From NCBI GenBank assembly GCA_003524145.1, contig DODZ01000009.1:1-19538 (forward strand): 19,538 nucleotides of DNA, given 5' to 3'. The first letter of the stretch is position 1; every line of letters starts with the position of its first letter. Source of the stretch: Candidatus Apopatosoma intestinale. Its GTDB lineage: Bacteria > Bacillota > Clostridia > Oscillospirales > CAG-272. A program made the translations under genes and the position numbers. Under the pieces are notes generated by a model. It was not told where the DNA came from and did no database searches. It saw only the letters and a program-made list of their open reading frames with translations. Shown here piece after piece: positions 6,353 to 14,081 of the stretch.

Positions 6353-7684
6353 ATGGAATTTTTCCGCACATTAAAAAAGGTATTTTCTCCCCGCGAAGAA
6401 CATTCTCGCGGCAGACTCTGCATATTGGCAAGCGGGATACTCACAAGTATTGCCGCGCAGTTCACGGGCGGCGTTTTTTATACGGGCTTTCTGCTGCTCT
6501 ATGGGATAGATGTCGTCAGCATCGGTATACTTACCTTCATCCCGAGCCTTGCCTGCCTGCTCAATATTTTTTCGCCGTCCATACTCGAACGCTTTCGCAA
6601 AAGAAAATGGCTGCTGGCTTTTGTGCGCATTCTCACAAATACGATAAATATCCTCGGCATAACATTTCTGCCTTCTCTTGTTCATGAAAAAAGAGCAAGA
6701 GTTATCGGCTTTATCATCATCGTCGCGCTGGCAAATTCCATATCGGCACTTTTCGGCTCCGGCTATTCCGCATGGCATGCGAAATTCCTGACAGAAGATG
6801 TCCGCTCTGCTTATTTTATGTTTAACGGCTGCATAAACAGCCTTACGGTGTATCTTTTCGCGCTCATCGGCTCTGTTGCGACAGACAGGCTCACCGGTTC
6901 TCCCTCGCAGCTGACTATGATGACAACATTGCGAATTATTTCGTATGTGCTCACCCTGCTTGATACAGTCCTGCTCTGTATCCCGAAGGAATATGAATAC
7001 GAAACCTCCGGCGAAAAGGTAAAGCTTGCCGATGTTTTCACTAAACCCGTGAAAAACAAGGCGTTTTTCTGCTCGATGGTCATACTTTTTCTCTATGGCT
7101 TCACGACAAATCTGCCGAATGCCACGCTCAATGCATATCTTATAAACAATGTGCATATCAGCTATACCTTCATGAATGCGATAAATGCGACTTATTTTCT
7201 CTTTTTTATCGCTTTCGGCAGGATGTGGAATAAATTTATCGCGGAAAATAAATGGTTTCGTGCGCTCGCCATAGCCTGCGTGCTTCAGGGAGCCACATAT
7301 CTTGTTTATGCTTTTGTAAATGAGGCAAATTCCTCATGGCTCTATCTCTCTGTGCGCCTTTCGCAGCATGTGCTCGGCGTTGTCATGAATACGATAATCG
7401 CCTCCGTGCCGTATATAAATCTGCCCGATGAGGACAGGACAAATTATCTCTCATTCCAGCTTATTGTCAGCAATCTTGCATCGTTCTCGGGAATGATGGT
7501 CGGAACACTCTTTACTTCTATAATGGGCGAGCGCGCTTTGAATTTCTTCGGCTTCCCGCTTTCGGCGGCTCCGCTGTTGCTTGTCGCCTGCTGGTTTATG
7601 CATTATGTGACGGCTTTTGTGATAATGCGCCTGCTTCCGATAGTCACACCGAAGTATCATTATCCCGCACCCGCAAAAAAATAA
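6353..7684 (+). CDS. MFS-type transporter, substrate unknown
   Basis: The 443-residue product is strongly hydrophobic, with roughly 11-12 membrane segments and a charged central loop around residues 205-225 (KEYEYETSGEKVKLADVF), the usual arrangement of two six-helix halves in major facilitator proteins. The cytoplasmic N-terminus is basic. I see no motif that fixes the substrate. A frame start at GTG 6341 is possible, but that GTG overlaps the AGG used as ribosome binding site. ATG 6353, with GAGG at 6343-6346 and 6-nt spacing, is better. It has its own promoter and follows the solute-binding lipoprotein. No clear terminator separates it from the L19 promoter 20 bp downstream. Confidence 0.82.
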   Translation: MEFFRTLKKVFSPREEHSRGRLCILASGILTSIAAQFTGGVFYTGFLLLYGIDVVSIGILTFIPSLACLLNIFSPSILERFRKRKWLLAFVRILTNTINILGITFLPSLVHEKRARVIGFIIIVALANSISALFGSGYSAWHAKFLTEDVRSAYFMFNGCINSLTVYLFALIGSVATDRLTGSPSQLTMMTTLRIISYVLTLLDTVLLCIPKEYEYETSGEKVKLADVFTKPVKNKAFFCSMVILFLYGFTTNLPNATLNAYLINNVHISYTFMNAINATYFLFFIAFGRMWNKFIAENKWFRALAIACVLQGATYLVYAFVNEANSSWLYLSVRLSQHVLGVVMNTIIASVPYINLPDEDRTNYLSFQLIVSNLASFSGMMVGTLFTSIMGERALNFFGFPLSAAPLLLVACWFMHYVTAFVIMRLLPIVTPKYHYPAPAKK

Positions 7685-7705
7685 AAACTTTTTTTCATAA
7701 AACTA

Positions 7706-7734
7706 TTGCATATTGCGGCTTTTGATGGTATAAT
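7706..7734 (+). promoter_or_regulatory. Sigma-A promoter for rplS
   Basis: TTGCAT (7706-7711) and a perfect TATAAT (7729-7734) are separated by 17 bp. The predicted transcription start is near 7741, so the L19 mRNA has a leader of about 80 nt. Confidence 0.88.
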
Positions 7735-7740
7735 ACTGAA

Positions 7741-7800
7741 TGTTGCATTATGCAAAGCAGGATGGTCCGCTGCATGCTCGCATGAACATCCGCAGATTTC
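7741..7800 (+). ncRNA. Structured leader of rplS, probable L19 leader motif
   Basis: The leader begins with a small hairpin TTGCA-TTA-TGCAA (7743-7755). Then GC-A-GGATG (7757-7764) pairs with CATCCGC (7787-7793), enclosing CATG/CATG around a small loop. Gram-positive rplS genes often carry a short L19 leader (an Rfam family) believed to bind L19 for feedback. The position, size and GGATGGTCCGCTGC segment agree with that. The assignment is from memory of the motif, not from a covariance search. Confidence 0.6.
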
Positions 7801-7819
7801 AAAAGGAGGACGGCTCAAA

Positions 7820-8161
7820 ATGGACAAGATTCAGGCTTTTGTAAACGAGCAGCTCAAGACAGATATCCCCGCTTTCGAAATAGGTGATACTGTCGTTGTT
7901 CACAACAAAATCAAGGAAGGTACCAGAGAAAGAATTCAGCTTTTCGAAGGTACGGTTATCGCCAAGAAAAACGGCGGTATTTCCGAAACCTTTACTGTAA
8001 GACGCATTGCTTACGGTGTAGGTGTTGAGAAAACCTTCCCGCTTCATTCTCCCAATGTAGAGAAGGTAGTAGTTGTACGCTGCGGTAAAGTTCGCCGCGC
8101 TAAACTCTACTATATCCGCGAGAGAGTTGGTAAGCAGGCTAAGGTTAAAGAGCTTATCTGA
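7820..8161 (+). CDS. rplS: 50S ribosomal protein L19
   Basis: The 113-residue product is full length for bacterial L19, which sits at the 30S-50S interface. Recognisable parts are the N-terminal FVNEQLKTDIPAFEIGDTV, the central RIQLFEGTVIAKKNGGISETFTVRR region (about residues 39-63), the VEKTFPLHSP loop, and a basic C-terminus KVRRAKLYYIRER. AAAGGAGG at 7802-7809 precedes the ATG at 7820. The frame is open upstream to 7706, but that part is promoter and leader. The gene is monocistronic between its own promoter and the terminator at 8167-8195. Confidence 0.98.
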   Translation: MDKIQAFVNEQLKTDIPAFEIGDTVVVHNKIKEGTRERIQLFEGTVIAKKNGGISETFTVRRIAYGVGVEKTFPLHSPNVEKVVVVRCGKVRRAKLYYIRERVGKQAKVKELI

Positions 8162-8166
8162 CAAAG

Positions 8167-8195
8167 AAAAATCCCACCAATCGGTGGGATTTTTT
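8167..8195. terminator. Bidirectional terminator between rplS and topA
   Basis: AAAAATCCCACC (8167-8178) pairs perfectly with GGTGGGATTTTT (8183-8194), with loop AATC. A and T runs on the two sides allow it to end both rplS (plus) and topA (minus, stop at 8217). Confidence 0.93.
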
Positions 8196-8216
8196 GTATT
8201 CGGTTATTTTATCCGA

Positions 8217-10454
8217 TTATTTTTCAGCCTTTTCCGGGGCTTCGCTATAGCCGCAGTCCTTATTGCCGCAGTATTTGTAGCCCTTGCCTTTTTTAACGAA
8301 GAGCATACCGCCGCATTTCGGACATTTATCGGCTGTCGGCAAATCCCATGATGAAAAATCACACTCGGGATATTTCTCACAGCTGTAAAACATGCTGTGA
8401 TTCTTACCGAAGCCCTTGACTATTTCGCCGCCGCATTTCGGGCATTTGACTCCGATATGTTCGCGTATCGGCTTCGTATTTTTGCATTTCGGGAAGTTAC
8501 TGCAGGCATAGAATTTGCCGTAGCGGCTCGTACGGATGACCATATCGCTGCCGCAAAGCTCGCATTTCATATCCGTCTTTTCCGGCTCGATCTTTTCATG
8601 CTTTATCGGTTGATTATTTGCATCTATCGCAACGGTATATTTGCACTCGGGATAATTGATACAAGCGGCAAATCTGCCGAATCTGCCCTTGCGGATGACC
8701 ATTTTACCTCCGCATTTTTCGCAGACCATATCGCATTCCTCAAGCGGAACCTCGACTTTATTTTCGCTGATATGCTTCTGTGCCTTTTCAAGCGTCTTTT
8801 CAAAATCCTTATAGAAATCAGTCAGCACTTCTTCATAAGTTTCCTTGCCGTCGGCTATTTCATCGAGGTCATCCTCCATATTTGCCGTGAATTTATAATC
8901 GACGATATGCGGGAAATTCTTTTTCATCAGCTCAACCATTGCCTCGCCGAGAGGTGTGGTTTTGAGCAGTTTTTTATCGCGCTCAACATAACCGCGGTCT
9001 ATTATCGTGGTTATAGTGGAAGCATATGTGCTGGGGCGTGCGATACCCTTTTCCTTGAAAACCTTGATGAGCGAGCCTTCCGTATAATGTGAAGGCGGAT
9101 CGGTGAAATTCTGCTTCGGCGTGAGCTTCTTCAGCGTGAGTTTTTCGCCCTCATTTATATCATAAAGCTCGCCGAGCTCTGTTTCTCCGTCGTCATAGGC
9201 GAGAAGATAACCCTTGAATTTTATCGCTGTTTCAGCGGAACGGAAAATATATCCGCCGCATTCTATTTCCACATTCAGCGTATTGAATTCGGCATTGCGC
9301 ATCTGGCTTGCAAGAAATCTGTCCCAGATGAGCTTATAGAGCTTATACTGGTCACTTGTGAGCATCTTTTTGATGGCGTCCGGCTCAAAATGCATATCCG
9401 CGGGGCGGATAGCTTCATGAGCGTCCTGCGCCTCTTCGCCTGTCTTGAATATTCTGCGCTTCGGCGGGTAATATTCCCTGCCGAATTTGCCCATGATATA
9501 TTCACGCGCCGCCTCTGCCGCTTCATCGGAAATGCGGAGCGAGTCTGTTCTCATATATGTGATGATACCGTGGCTTCCGCCGAATTTCTCGCCGAGGTTT
9601 ATGCCCTCATAGAGCTCCTGCGCAACCTTCATTATGCGCTTGGACTGGAAACCGAGACGCTTTGATGCCTCCTGAAGGAGCGATGAGGTGGTGAAAGGCG
9701 GCATCGGAGATTTGCTCTTCTGCGCGCGCTTTACGGAAACAGCGGTAAATTCGCCGTTTTCACAGGCGGCGAGAACCTCATTTGCGTCAGCCTCGCAGGA
9801 AAGATCCTTTTTCCCGTCTGCCGTACCGAAGAATTTTGCCTTCACTGTATGTGCCTTGGCGGATTTCAGCTCGGCATCTATAGTCCAGTATTCGCTCGGC
9901 ACAAAAGCTTTGATTTCCGCCTCTCGCTCAGCGATAAGCCTTGTGGCTACAGACTGGACTCTGCCTGCGGAGAGACCGCTCTTTATCGTTTTCCAAAGAT
10001 ATGGGCTGAGCTTGTAGCCGACTATTCTGTCCAGCGCGCGGCGTGCCTGCTGTGAATTGACGAGATTCATATCTATATCGCGGGGATTTTCGATCTGATG
10101 AAGAATGACATTCTTCGTTATCTCATTGAAAGCCACACGGCGGATCTTATCCTCTTCGACGCCGAGAACAGACGCAAGATGCCATGAAATAGCTTCTCCT
10201 TCTCTGTCAGGGTCGGTCGCGAGATAAATCATATCGGCAGCCTTGGCTTCCTTTTTCAGCTGATTTATCAGCTCGCTCTTTCCTTTTATATTTATATATT
10301 TAAGCTTGAAATCATGCTCGATATCAACTCCGAGAGTGCTTTTCGGCAGGTCGCGTACATGACCTACGGAAGCTAAAACCTTATAGTCCTTTCCGAGATA
10401 GGAATTTATTGTCGTAGCCTTGGAGGGCGACTCCACAATGACAAGATTTCGCAT
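8217..10454 (-). CDS. topA: DNA topoisomerase I (type IA)
   Basis: This enzyme relaxes negatively supercoiled DNA by cutting one strand through a 5'-phosphotyrosine. The 745 residues show the Toprim domain from residue 4 (VIVESPSKA) with DPDREGE at 81-87, the SAGRVQS segment near 162-168, and the active-site tyrosine Y300 in GIITYMRTDS. The C-terminus carries four Cys4 zinc ribbons (about 578-604, 631-657, 671-699 and 711-734), slightly more than many Firmicutes TopA proteins. The ribosome binding site AAGGAG (10467-10472) is 12 nt from the ATG, a little long. dprA lies directly upstream, the usual Firmicutes order, but topA also has its own consensus promoter in the 131-bp gap. Its terminator is at 8167-8195. 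Confidence 0.98.
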   Translation of the reverse strand: MRNLVIVESPSKATTINSYLGKDYKVLASVGHVRDLPKSTLGVDIEHDFKLKYINIKGKSELINQLKKEAKAADMIYLATDPDREGEAISWHLASVLGVEEDKIRRVAFNEITKNVILHQIENPRDIDMNLVNSQQARRALDRIVGYKLSPYLWKTIKSGLSAGRVQSVATRLIAEREAEIKAFVPSEYWTIDAELKSAKAHTVKAKFFGTADGKKDLSCEADANEVLAACENGEFTAVSVKRAQKSKSPMPPFTTSSLLQEASKRLGFQSKRIMKVAQELYEGINLGEKFGGSHGIITYMRTDSLRISDEAAEAAREYIMGKFGREYYPPKRRIFKTGEEAQDAHEAIRPADMHFEPDAIKKMLTSDQYKLYKLIWDRFLASQMRNAEFNTLNVEIECGGYIFRSAETAIKFKGYLLAYDDGETELGELYDINEGEKLTLKKLTPKQNFTDPPSHYTEGSLIKVFKEKGIARPSTYASTITTIIDRGYVERDKKLLKTTPLGEAMVELMKKNFPHIVDYKFTANMEDDLDEIADGKETYEEVLTDFYKDFEKTLEKAQKHISENKVEVPLEECDMVCEKCGGKMVIRKGRFGRFAACINYPECKYTVAIDANNQPIKHEKIEPEKTDMKCELCGSDMVIRTSRYGKFYACSNFPKCKNTKPIREHIGVKCPKCGGEIVKGFGKNHSMFYSCEKYPECDFSSWDLPTADKCPKCGGMLFVKKGKGYKYCGNKDCGYSEAPEKAEK

Positions 10455-10493
10455 CAGAAATTTTATCTCCTTATCGTTTGATAGAATATGGCG

Positions 10494-10526
10494 GGCTTCT
10501 GCCCTTTAAAAGTGTGTGCAGAAGCC
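10494..10526 (-). promoter_or_regulatory. Inverted repeat at the topA transcription start
   Basis: GGCTTCTGC (10494-10502) and GCAGAAGCC (10518-10526) form a perfect 9-bp inverted repeat with a 15-nt centre. The promoter-side arm abuts the -10 box and spans the predicted start near 10520. It could be an operator or a 5' hairpin of the topA mRNA. No T run follows, so it is not a terminator. Confidence 0.55.
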
Positions 10527-10555
10527 ATTATACACGATTTTATCCGCCATGTCAA
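10527..10555 (-). promoter_or_regulatory. Consensus sigma-A promoter for topA
   Basis: On the minus strand a perfect TTGACA (10550-10555) and a perfect TATAAT (10527-10532) have a 17-bp spacer. This gives topA a strong promoter independent of dprA. Confidence 0.92.
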
Positions 10556-10585
10556 GATATATTTTATGTCGGAATTGTGTATGTT

Positions 10586-11971
10586 TTATGTACGGCGGTA
10601 TTTTCCGCCGGCGCAGGACTCGAGAAAGCCGTCTATTTCGAGCATGGTGAGTGCGGAGAGAAGCTCGGCTTCGTTTGCGTCAGCATCAAATTTTTTTCGG
10701 TACTGCACTGTTATTTCATCGGCTGTCATCGCCGATTTCATACAGCGGAGAATATTTTTCTCCGTTTCGCCGAGGTCGTCGGGAATCTCTGCGGGAGGCT
10801 CTGCCGGCTTTTCGTCGACCTGCTCATGCGTGGCGGAAACTTTTGCCGTTTCGCTTGCCGCCGCGGCATAACCCGCGCCGCGCTTGCCGGAAAGCTCTTC
10901 AAATTCACTTGCCGAGAGCACAGCGTCCTCGTTTTCGTGGTTTTTCTTTTTTCTGCCGCGCAAAAGCGAAAGAAGCCCGCGCTTCTTTTCCTCCTGCGGC
11001 TCGGTTTCATCCTCGTCGGTAATATAAGTGATATCCGCACCGTTTTTCTTTACGAAGTGTATGGTCTTTATATGCTCGGTGAATATTTTATGCGGATAGA
11101 GCAGCTCATATTCGCAGAGAACATCCTTTGCACAGGTTACGAGCTTAGAGCCCTGCATAATCAAATCGTTTGCACCGTCGCTTGTATCGGAGCCGACGTC
11201 GCCGGGCACGGCGAAAACCTGCTTTCCCTGCTCAATTGCCTTTTCCGCAGTGATGAGCGCTCCGCTCGCTTTGCCTGCCTCTATGACGACCGTGCCGTTT
11301 GAGAGGCCGCTGATTATTCTGTTCCTTATCGGGAAATTTCTCGCATAAGGGCGCGTGCCGGGTGCAAATTCCGTGATAATCAATCCCTTTTCCGCAATTT
11401 CTCTGTAGAGCGATTTATTCTGCGGCGGATAGATTACATCTATTCCGCTGCCGAGTACGGCGATGGTATAGCCCCGCTCGGATAGTGCGCCGCGCTGACT
11501 TATCGCATCTATGCCGAGCGCCATACCGCTGACTACAAAAGCGCCGCCCATCGCCAGCTCTGCGCCCATTTTGTATGCCATGGTGCGCCCGTATTCGGTA
11601 CAGTTTCTCGTGCCTACGCAGGCAATGAGAACATTTTTATCAAGATCGCGCATTTTGCCTTTGCAATAGAGCACTATCGGCTTTGCATAGATGCTCCGCA
11701 GGCGCGAGGGATAATATTCACTGTCACAGGTGAGAATACCGACATCGTTTTTTATGCAGAAATCAAGTATTTTCTTCGGCATACTCATATTTTTGTCACA
11801 GAGGGAATCGACCGTCGCGTCATTGTCGCAAACAGCGGCAAGCTCATCACGCTTTGCCGCATAGACATTGCCGGCGCCGTCGAAGGCATCAAGCAAATGC
11901 GATGCCTCCTCACTTCCGGCACCGCAACGAAGCGAAAGCCAGATATAGCAGAGAAGTTCTTCTTTCTTCAT
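10586..11971 (-). CDS. dprA: DNA processing protein DprA (Smf) with extended linker
   Basis: DprA binds single-stranded DNA and loads RecA during natural transformation. It is also found in species not known to be competent. The 461 residues contain an N-terminal helical region, the Rossmann core from about 113 (ACVGTRNCTEYG), GMALGIDAISQRGAL at 149-163, VLGSGIDVIYPPQNKSLY at 172-189, RNFPIRNRIISGLS at 211-224 and the SGALITAEKA segment near 236-245. A C-terminal winged-helix domain spans about 400-461. Between core and winged helix is an unusually long, charged, low-complexity linker of about 100 residues (about 295-399), so the protein exceeds the usual ~360. AAAGGAGT precedes the ATG at 11971. 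It lies 23 bp after the rRNA methyltransferase gene, as one operon. Confidence 0.95.
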   Translation of the reverse strand: MKKEELLCYIWLSLRCGAGSEEASHLLDAFDGAGNVYAAKRDELAAVCDNDATVDSLCDKNMSMPKKILDFCIKNDVGILTCDSEYYPSRLRSIYAKPIVLYCKGKMRDLDKNVLIACVGTRNCTEYGRTMAYKMGAELAMGGAFVVSGMALGIDAISQRGALSERGYTIAVLGSGIDVIYPPQNKSLYREIAEKGLIITEFAPGTRPYARNFPIRNRIISGLSNGTVVIEAGKASGALITAEKAIEQGKQVFAVPGDVGSDTSDGANDLIMQGSKLVTCAKDVLCEYELLYPHKIFTEHIKTIHFVKKNGADITYITDEDETEPQEEKKRGLLSLLRGRKKKNHENEDAVLSASEFEELSGKRGAGYAAAASETAKVSATHEQVDEKPAEPPAEIPDDLGETEKNILRCMKSAMTADEITVQYRKKFDADANEAELLSALTMLEIDGFLESCAGGKYRRT

Positions 11972-11994
11972 AAAAACACTCCTTTACGATAGCT

Positions 11995-12813
11995 TTACCG
12001 TGGGGTTTTTCCGATATTTCCGCCGCAGGCTTCCCATATGATAATGCTCGCCGCCACAGCCGCATTCAGCGATTGCGCACCGCCCTCCCGCATGGGAATG
12101 TATACCGCACGCTCGCACGCGGCTCGCACGGCGGGAGATACGCCATGACCCTCGTTTCCGATAACGAAGGCGGCATGAGCCATATCCGGTATATCACCGA
12201 GCTTTGCCGCACTTTCGTCAAGCATGGCGGCGTAGATGCGTTTGCCTCCTGCGCGAAGAGTACATATCTTTTCGACGATATCGCATTCTGTCTCGGCATT
12301 CACGCGGAAAGCCGAGCCCATGCAGGCGCGCAGGGTCTTCGGACTGTAGAGGTCGGCACTGCCCGCAGAAATATATATCTTGGAAACACCGAAGGCATCG
12401 GCGCTTCTGATTATGGCACCGAGATTGCCCGGGTCGCCGACATTATCGAGAAAGAGCACGAAGCCCTCATCGCCTGCGGTGCTCTTTCCTCTCTTCTGCC
12501 GCGCAACGGAGAAAACTCCCTGCGGCGCGTTTTCAAAAGAGAGCTTTTCGTATACAGCGTCTGACACAACGGTTATCACGCTGTCAATCCCGAGCGCGTC
12601 AAGCTCACCGCTAAAGTGCCCGTACGCATGCTCTGTGATATATACAGCCTCGGGAATATAGCCGCTCCGACAAGCATCGGAAAGCAGCTTTATCCCCTCA
12701 AAGGCAAATATCCCGCCTGCATCGCGGTATTTTTTGTCCGCCAGCTTTGCCGCCTCTGTTATTTTCGGATTTGCCCGCGAGGTAATATACGGAAAATCGG
12801 TGATTTTTTTCAT
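11995..12813 (-). CDS. SpoU/TrmH-family RNA 2'-O-methyltransferase
   Basis: The 272-residue protein belongs to the SPOUT class that methylates ribose 2'-OH in rRNA or tRNA using S-adenosylmethionine. All three SpoU motifs are visible: N124...DPGNLGAIIR136, FVIGNEGHG at 216-224, and IPMREGGAQSLNAAVAASI at 239-257, which form the knotted cofactor site. Residues 10-110 are the substrate-binding domain (TSRANPKI at 11-18 is typical of rRNA-type members). A TTG start at 12876 would add 21 residues, but the ATG at 12813 has AAAAGGAGC at good spacing and begins where the family does. It follows the infC-rpmI-rplT operon, a common clostridial neighbourhood, and precedes dprA. The exact target nucleotide is unknown. 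Confidence 0.93.
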   Translation of the reverse strand: MKKITDFPYITSRANPKITEAAKLADKKYRDAGGIFAFEGIKLLSDACRSGYIPEAVYITEHAYGHFSGELDALGIDSVITVVSDAVYEKLSFENAPQGVFSVARQKRGKSTAGDEGFVLFLDNVGDPGNLGAIIRSADAFGVSKIYISAGSADLYSPKTLRACMGSAFRVNAETECDIVEKICTLRAGGKRIYAAMLDESAAKLGDIPDMAHAAFVIGNEGHGVSPAVRAACERAVYIPMREGGAQSLNAAVAASIIIWEACGGNIGKTPR

Positions 12814-12874
12814 GCGGTGCTCCTTTTCTGCCTTATAATCGGAAATCGGAAATGCAGTGTCCTCCGATTCTCGC

Positions 12875-12908
12875 AAAAGGCGACAGAAGCAATATAGCCT
12901 CTGCCGCC
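12875..12908 (-). terminator. Terminator of the infC-rpmI-rplT operon
   Basis: On the minus strand GGCGGCAGAGGC (12908-12897) pairs with GCTTCTGTCGCC (12890-12879) as a 12-bp stem with two G.U pairs and a TATATT loop. TTTT follows (12878-12875). The short T run suggests that some read-through into the methyltransferase gene is possible. I see no strong separate promoter for that gene. Confidence 0.75.
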
Positions 12909-12930
12909 CCCTTCTGCGCGCTATTTAAAA

Positions 12931-13284
12931 TTAAAGTGCGGCTTTTGCTGTAGCTACGAGGGAAGAAAATGCTTCCTTGTCGTTTACAGCAAGCTCTGCG
13001 AGCATCTTTCTGTTCAGGTCTATGCCGGCTCTCTTGAGTCCGCACATAAATGTGGAATAGTTCATTCCGTTTACCTTAGCCTGAGCGTTGATTCTTGCAA
13101 TCCAGAGTCTGCGGAAATCTCTCTTCTTCTGCTTTCTGCCTGCAAACGCATAGTTGCCGCTCTTCATTACAGCCTGCTTAGCCATCTTGAAGTGCTTACT
13201 CTTGGCACCCCAGTAGCCTTTTGCGAGCTTTAATACTTTATTTCTTCTTTTGCGAGTCATCATCGCGCCTTTTACTCTTGCCAT
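12931..13284 (-). CDS. rplT: 50S ribosomal protein L20
   Basis: The 117-residue protein is the expected full length. It shows the basic N-terminus MARVKGAMMTRKRRNKVLKLAKGY-type helix, then GRKQKKRDFRRLWIARINA near 49-67 and the C-terminal domain GLKRAGIDLNRKMLAELA at about 82-99. L20 binds 23S rRNA early in 50S assembly and, in Firmicutes, represses its own operon by binding the infC leader. AGGAGG lies 9 nt before the ATG. The gap to rpmI is 31 bp. Confidence 0.98.
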   Translation of the reverse strand: MARVKGAMMTRKRRNKVLKLAKGYWGAKSKHFKMAKQAVMKSGNYAFAGRKQKKRDFRRLWIARINAQAKVNGMNYSTFMCGLKRAGIDLNRKMLAELAVNDKEAFSSLVATAKAAL

Positions 13285-13315
13285 CTTATGTTTCCTCCTG
13301 TAAAATCAATCTGAA

Positions 13316-13513
13316 TTATTTGTTCGGAATAAGTGTTTTGATTGTGCTCTCGAAAGAAGGGCTCAGGTATGCATTGCGTCTGAGCTGTCTCTTTCTCTTC
13401 GGAGTCTTAAGACCGAGCTTATGACGGCGGAATGAAGAGTTCATTTTAACTTTGCCGTTTTTTGTGATAGAAAATCTTTTGGCTGTAGCCTTGTGAGTTT
13501 TAATCTTTGCCAT
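13316..13513 (-). CDS. rpmI: 50S ribosomal protein L35
   Basis: The 65-residue basic protein has the hallmark start MAKIKTHKATAKRF and the motif RRHKLGLKTPKRKRQLRR near 29-46. It is full length. GAAAGGA sits about 12 nt from the ATG, a rather long spacing, so translation may be partly coupled to infC 37 bp upstream. It is the middle gene of infC-rpmI-rplT. Confidence 0.98.
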   Translation of the reverse strand: MAKIKTHKATAKRFSITKNGKVKMNSSFRRHKLGLKTPKRKRQLRRNAYLSPSFESTIKTLIPNK

Positions 13514-13550
13514 GACTGTTTTTCGTCCTTTCGGTATATTAAGTTTTATT

Positions 13551-14066
13551 TTATTTTTTTACGGGTGATAAGAACAATGTGAGATTTCTGCCCTCGAGAA
13601 CAGCTTTTTTATCAGCTGCGCCAACGCCTGCGCAACCTGCCTCAAATCTGTCGATCACGGCCTGACCCAGCTCGGGATGACGAAGCTCACGCCAGCTGAA
13701 ACGGACGACAACCTTTACTTTGTTTCCGGCATTCAGAAATCTGTGCGCATGGTTGAGCTTTGTCTGGAGATCGTGGTCGCCTATCTTGCAGGAAAGCTGA
13801 ATTTCCTTGACCTCGATGACCTGCTGCTTCTTTTTGGCTTCTTTTTCGCGCTTGTCGCGCTCAAAGCGGAATTTGCCGTAGTCCATTATGCGGCATACAG
13901 GCGGTGTAGCCTGCGGCGCAATCATAACGAGATCCAGCTCCTTCTCTATGGAAAGCTCCTGTGCCTTCGCTATCGGTACGACGCCTATCTGCTCCCCGTC
14001 TGCTCCTATAAGGCGCACTTCGGGTACTTTTATCTCCTCATTGATGAGATGTTCCTGCTTGCTTAT
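13551..14066 (-). CDS. infC: Translation initiation factor IF-3 (probable ATA start)
   Basis: IF-3 keeps 30S subunits free and checks start codons. The protein is about 171 residues: N-domain INEEIKVPEVRLIGADGEQ (about 9-27), PPVCRIMDYGKFRFE near 55-69, a lysine-rich linker, and a C-domain ending in NLTLFLSPVKK. The family usually begins close to the INEEI segment. No ATG lies there. The nearest AUG-like choices are TTG at 14081 with no ribosome binding site and GTG at 14075, which overlaps the Shine-Dalgarno. GGAGG (14075-14079) is 8 nt before an ATA at 14066-14064, giving M-S-K-Q-E-H-L-INEEI. Rare start codons are a known feature of infC, used for self-repression. If TTG were used the protein would be 176 residues. 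Confidence 0.93.
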   Translation of the reverse strand: MSKQEHLINEEIKVPEVRLIGADGEQIGVVPIAKAQELSIEKELDLVMIAPQATPPVCRIMDYGKFRFERDKREKEAKKKQQVIEVKEIQLSCKIGDHDLQTKLNHAHRFLNAGNKVKVVVRFSWRELRHPELGQAVIDRFEAGCAGVGAADKKAVLEGRNLTLFLSPVKK

Positions 14067-14081
14067 AGTAAGCACCTCCAA

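Noticed and set aside
10478..11302. A 274-codon plus-strand ORF antisense to dprA.
   Set aside because: The DprA reading is unambiguous. This frame is rich in Cys and Phe, with no motifs and no ribosome binding site.
12814..12876. A 21-residue TTG-started extension of the SpoU methyltransferase.
   Set aside because: ATG 12813 has a strong ribosome binding site and matches the usual family start. The extension overlaps the region after the rplT terminator.
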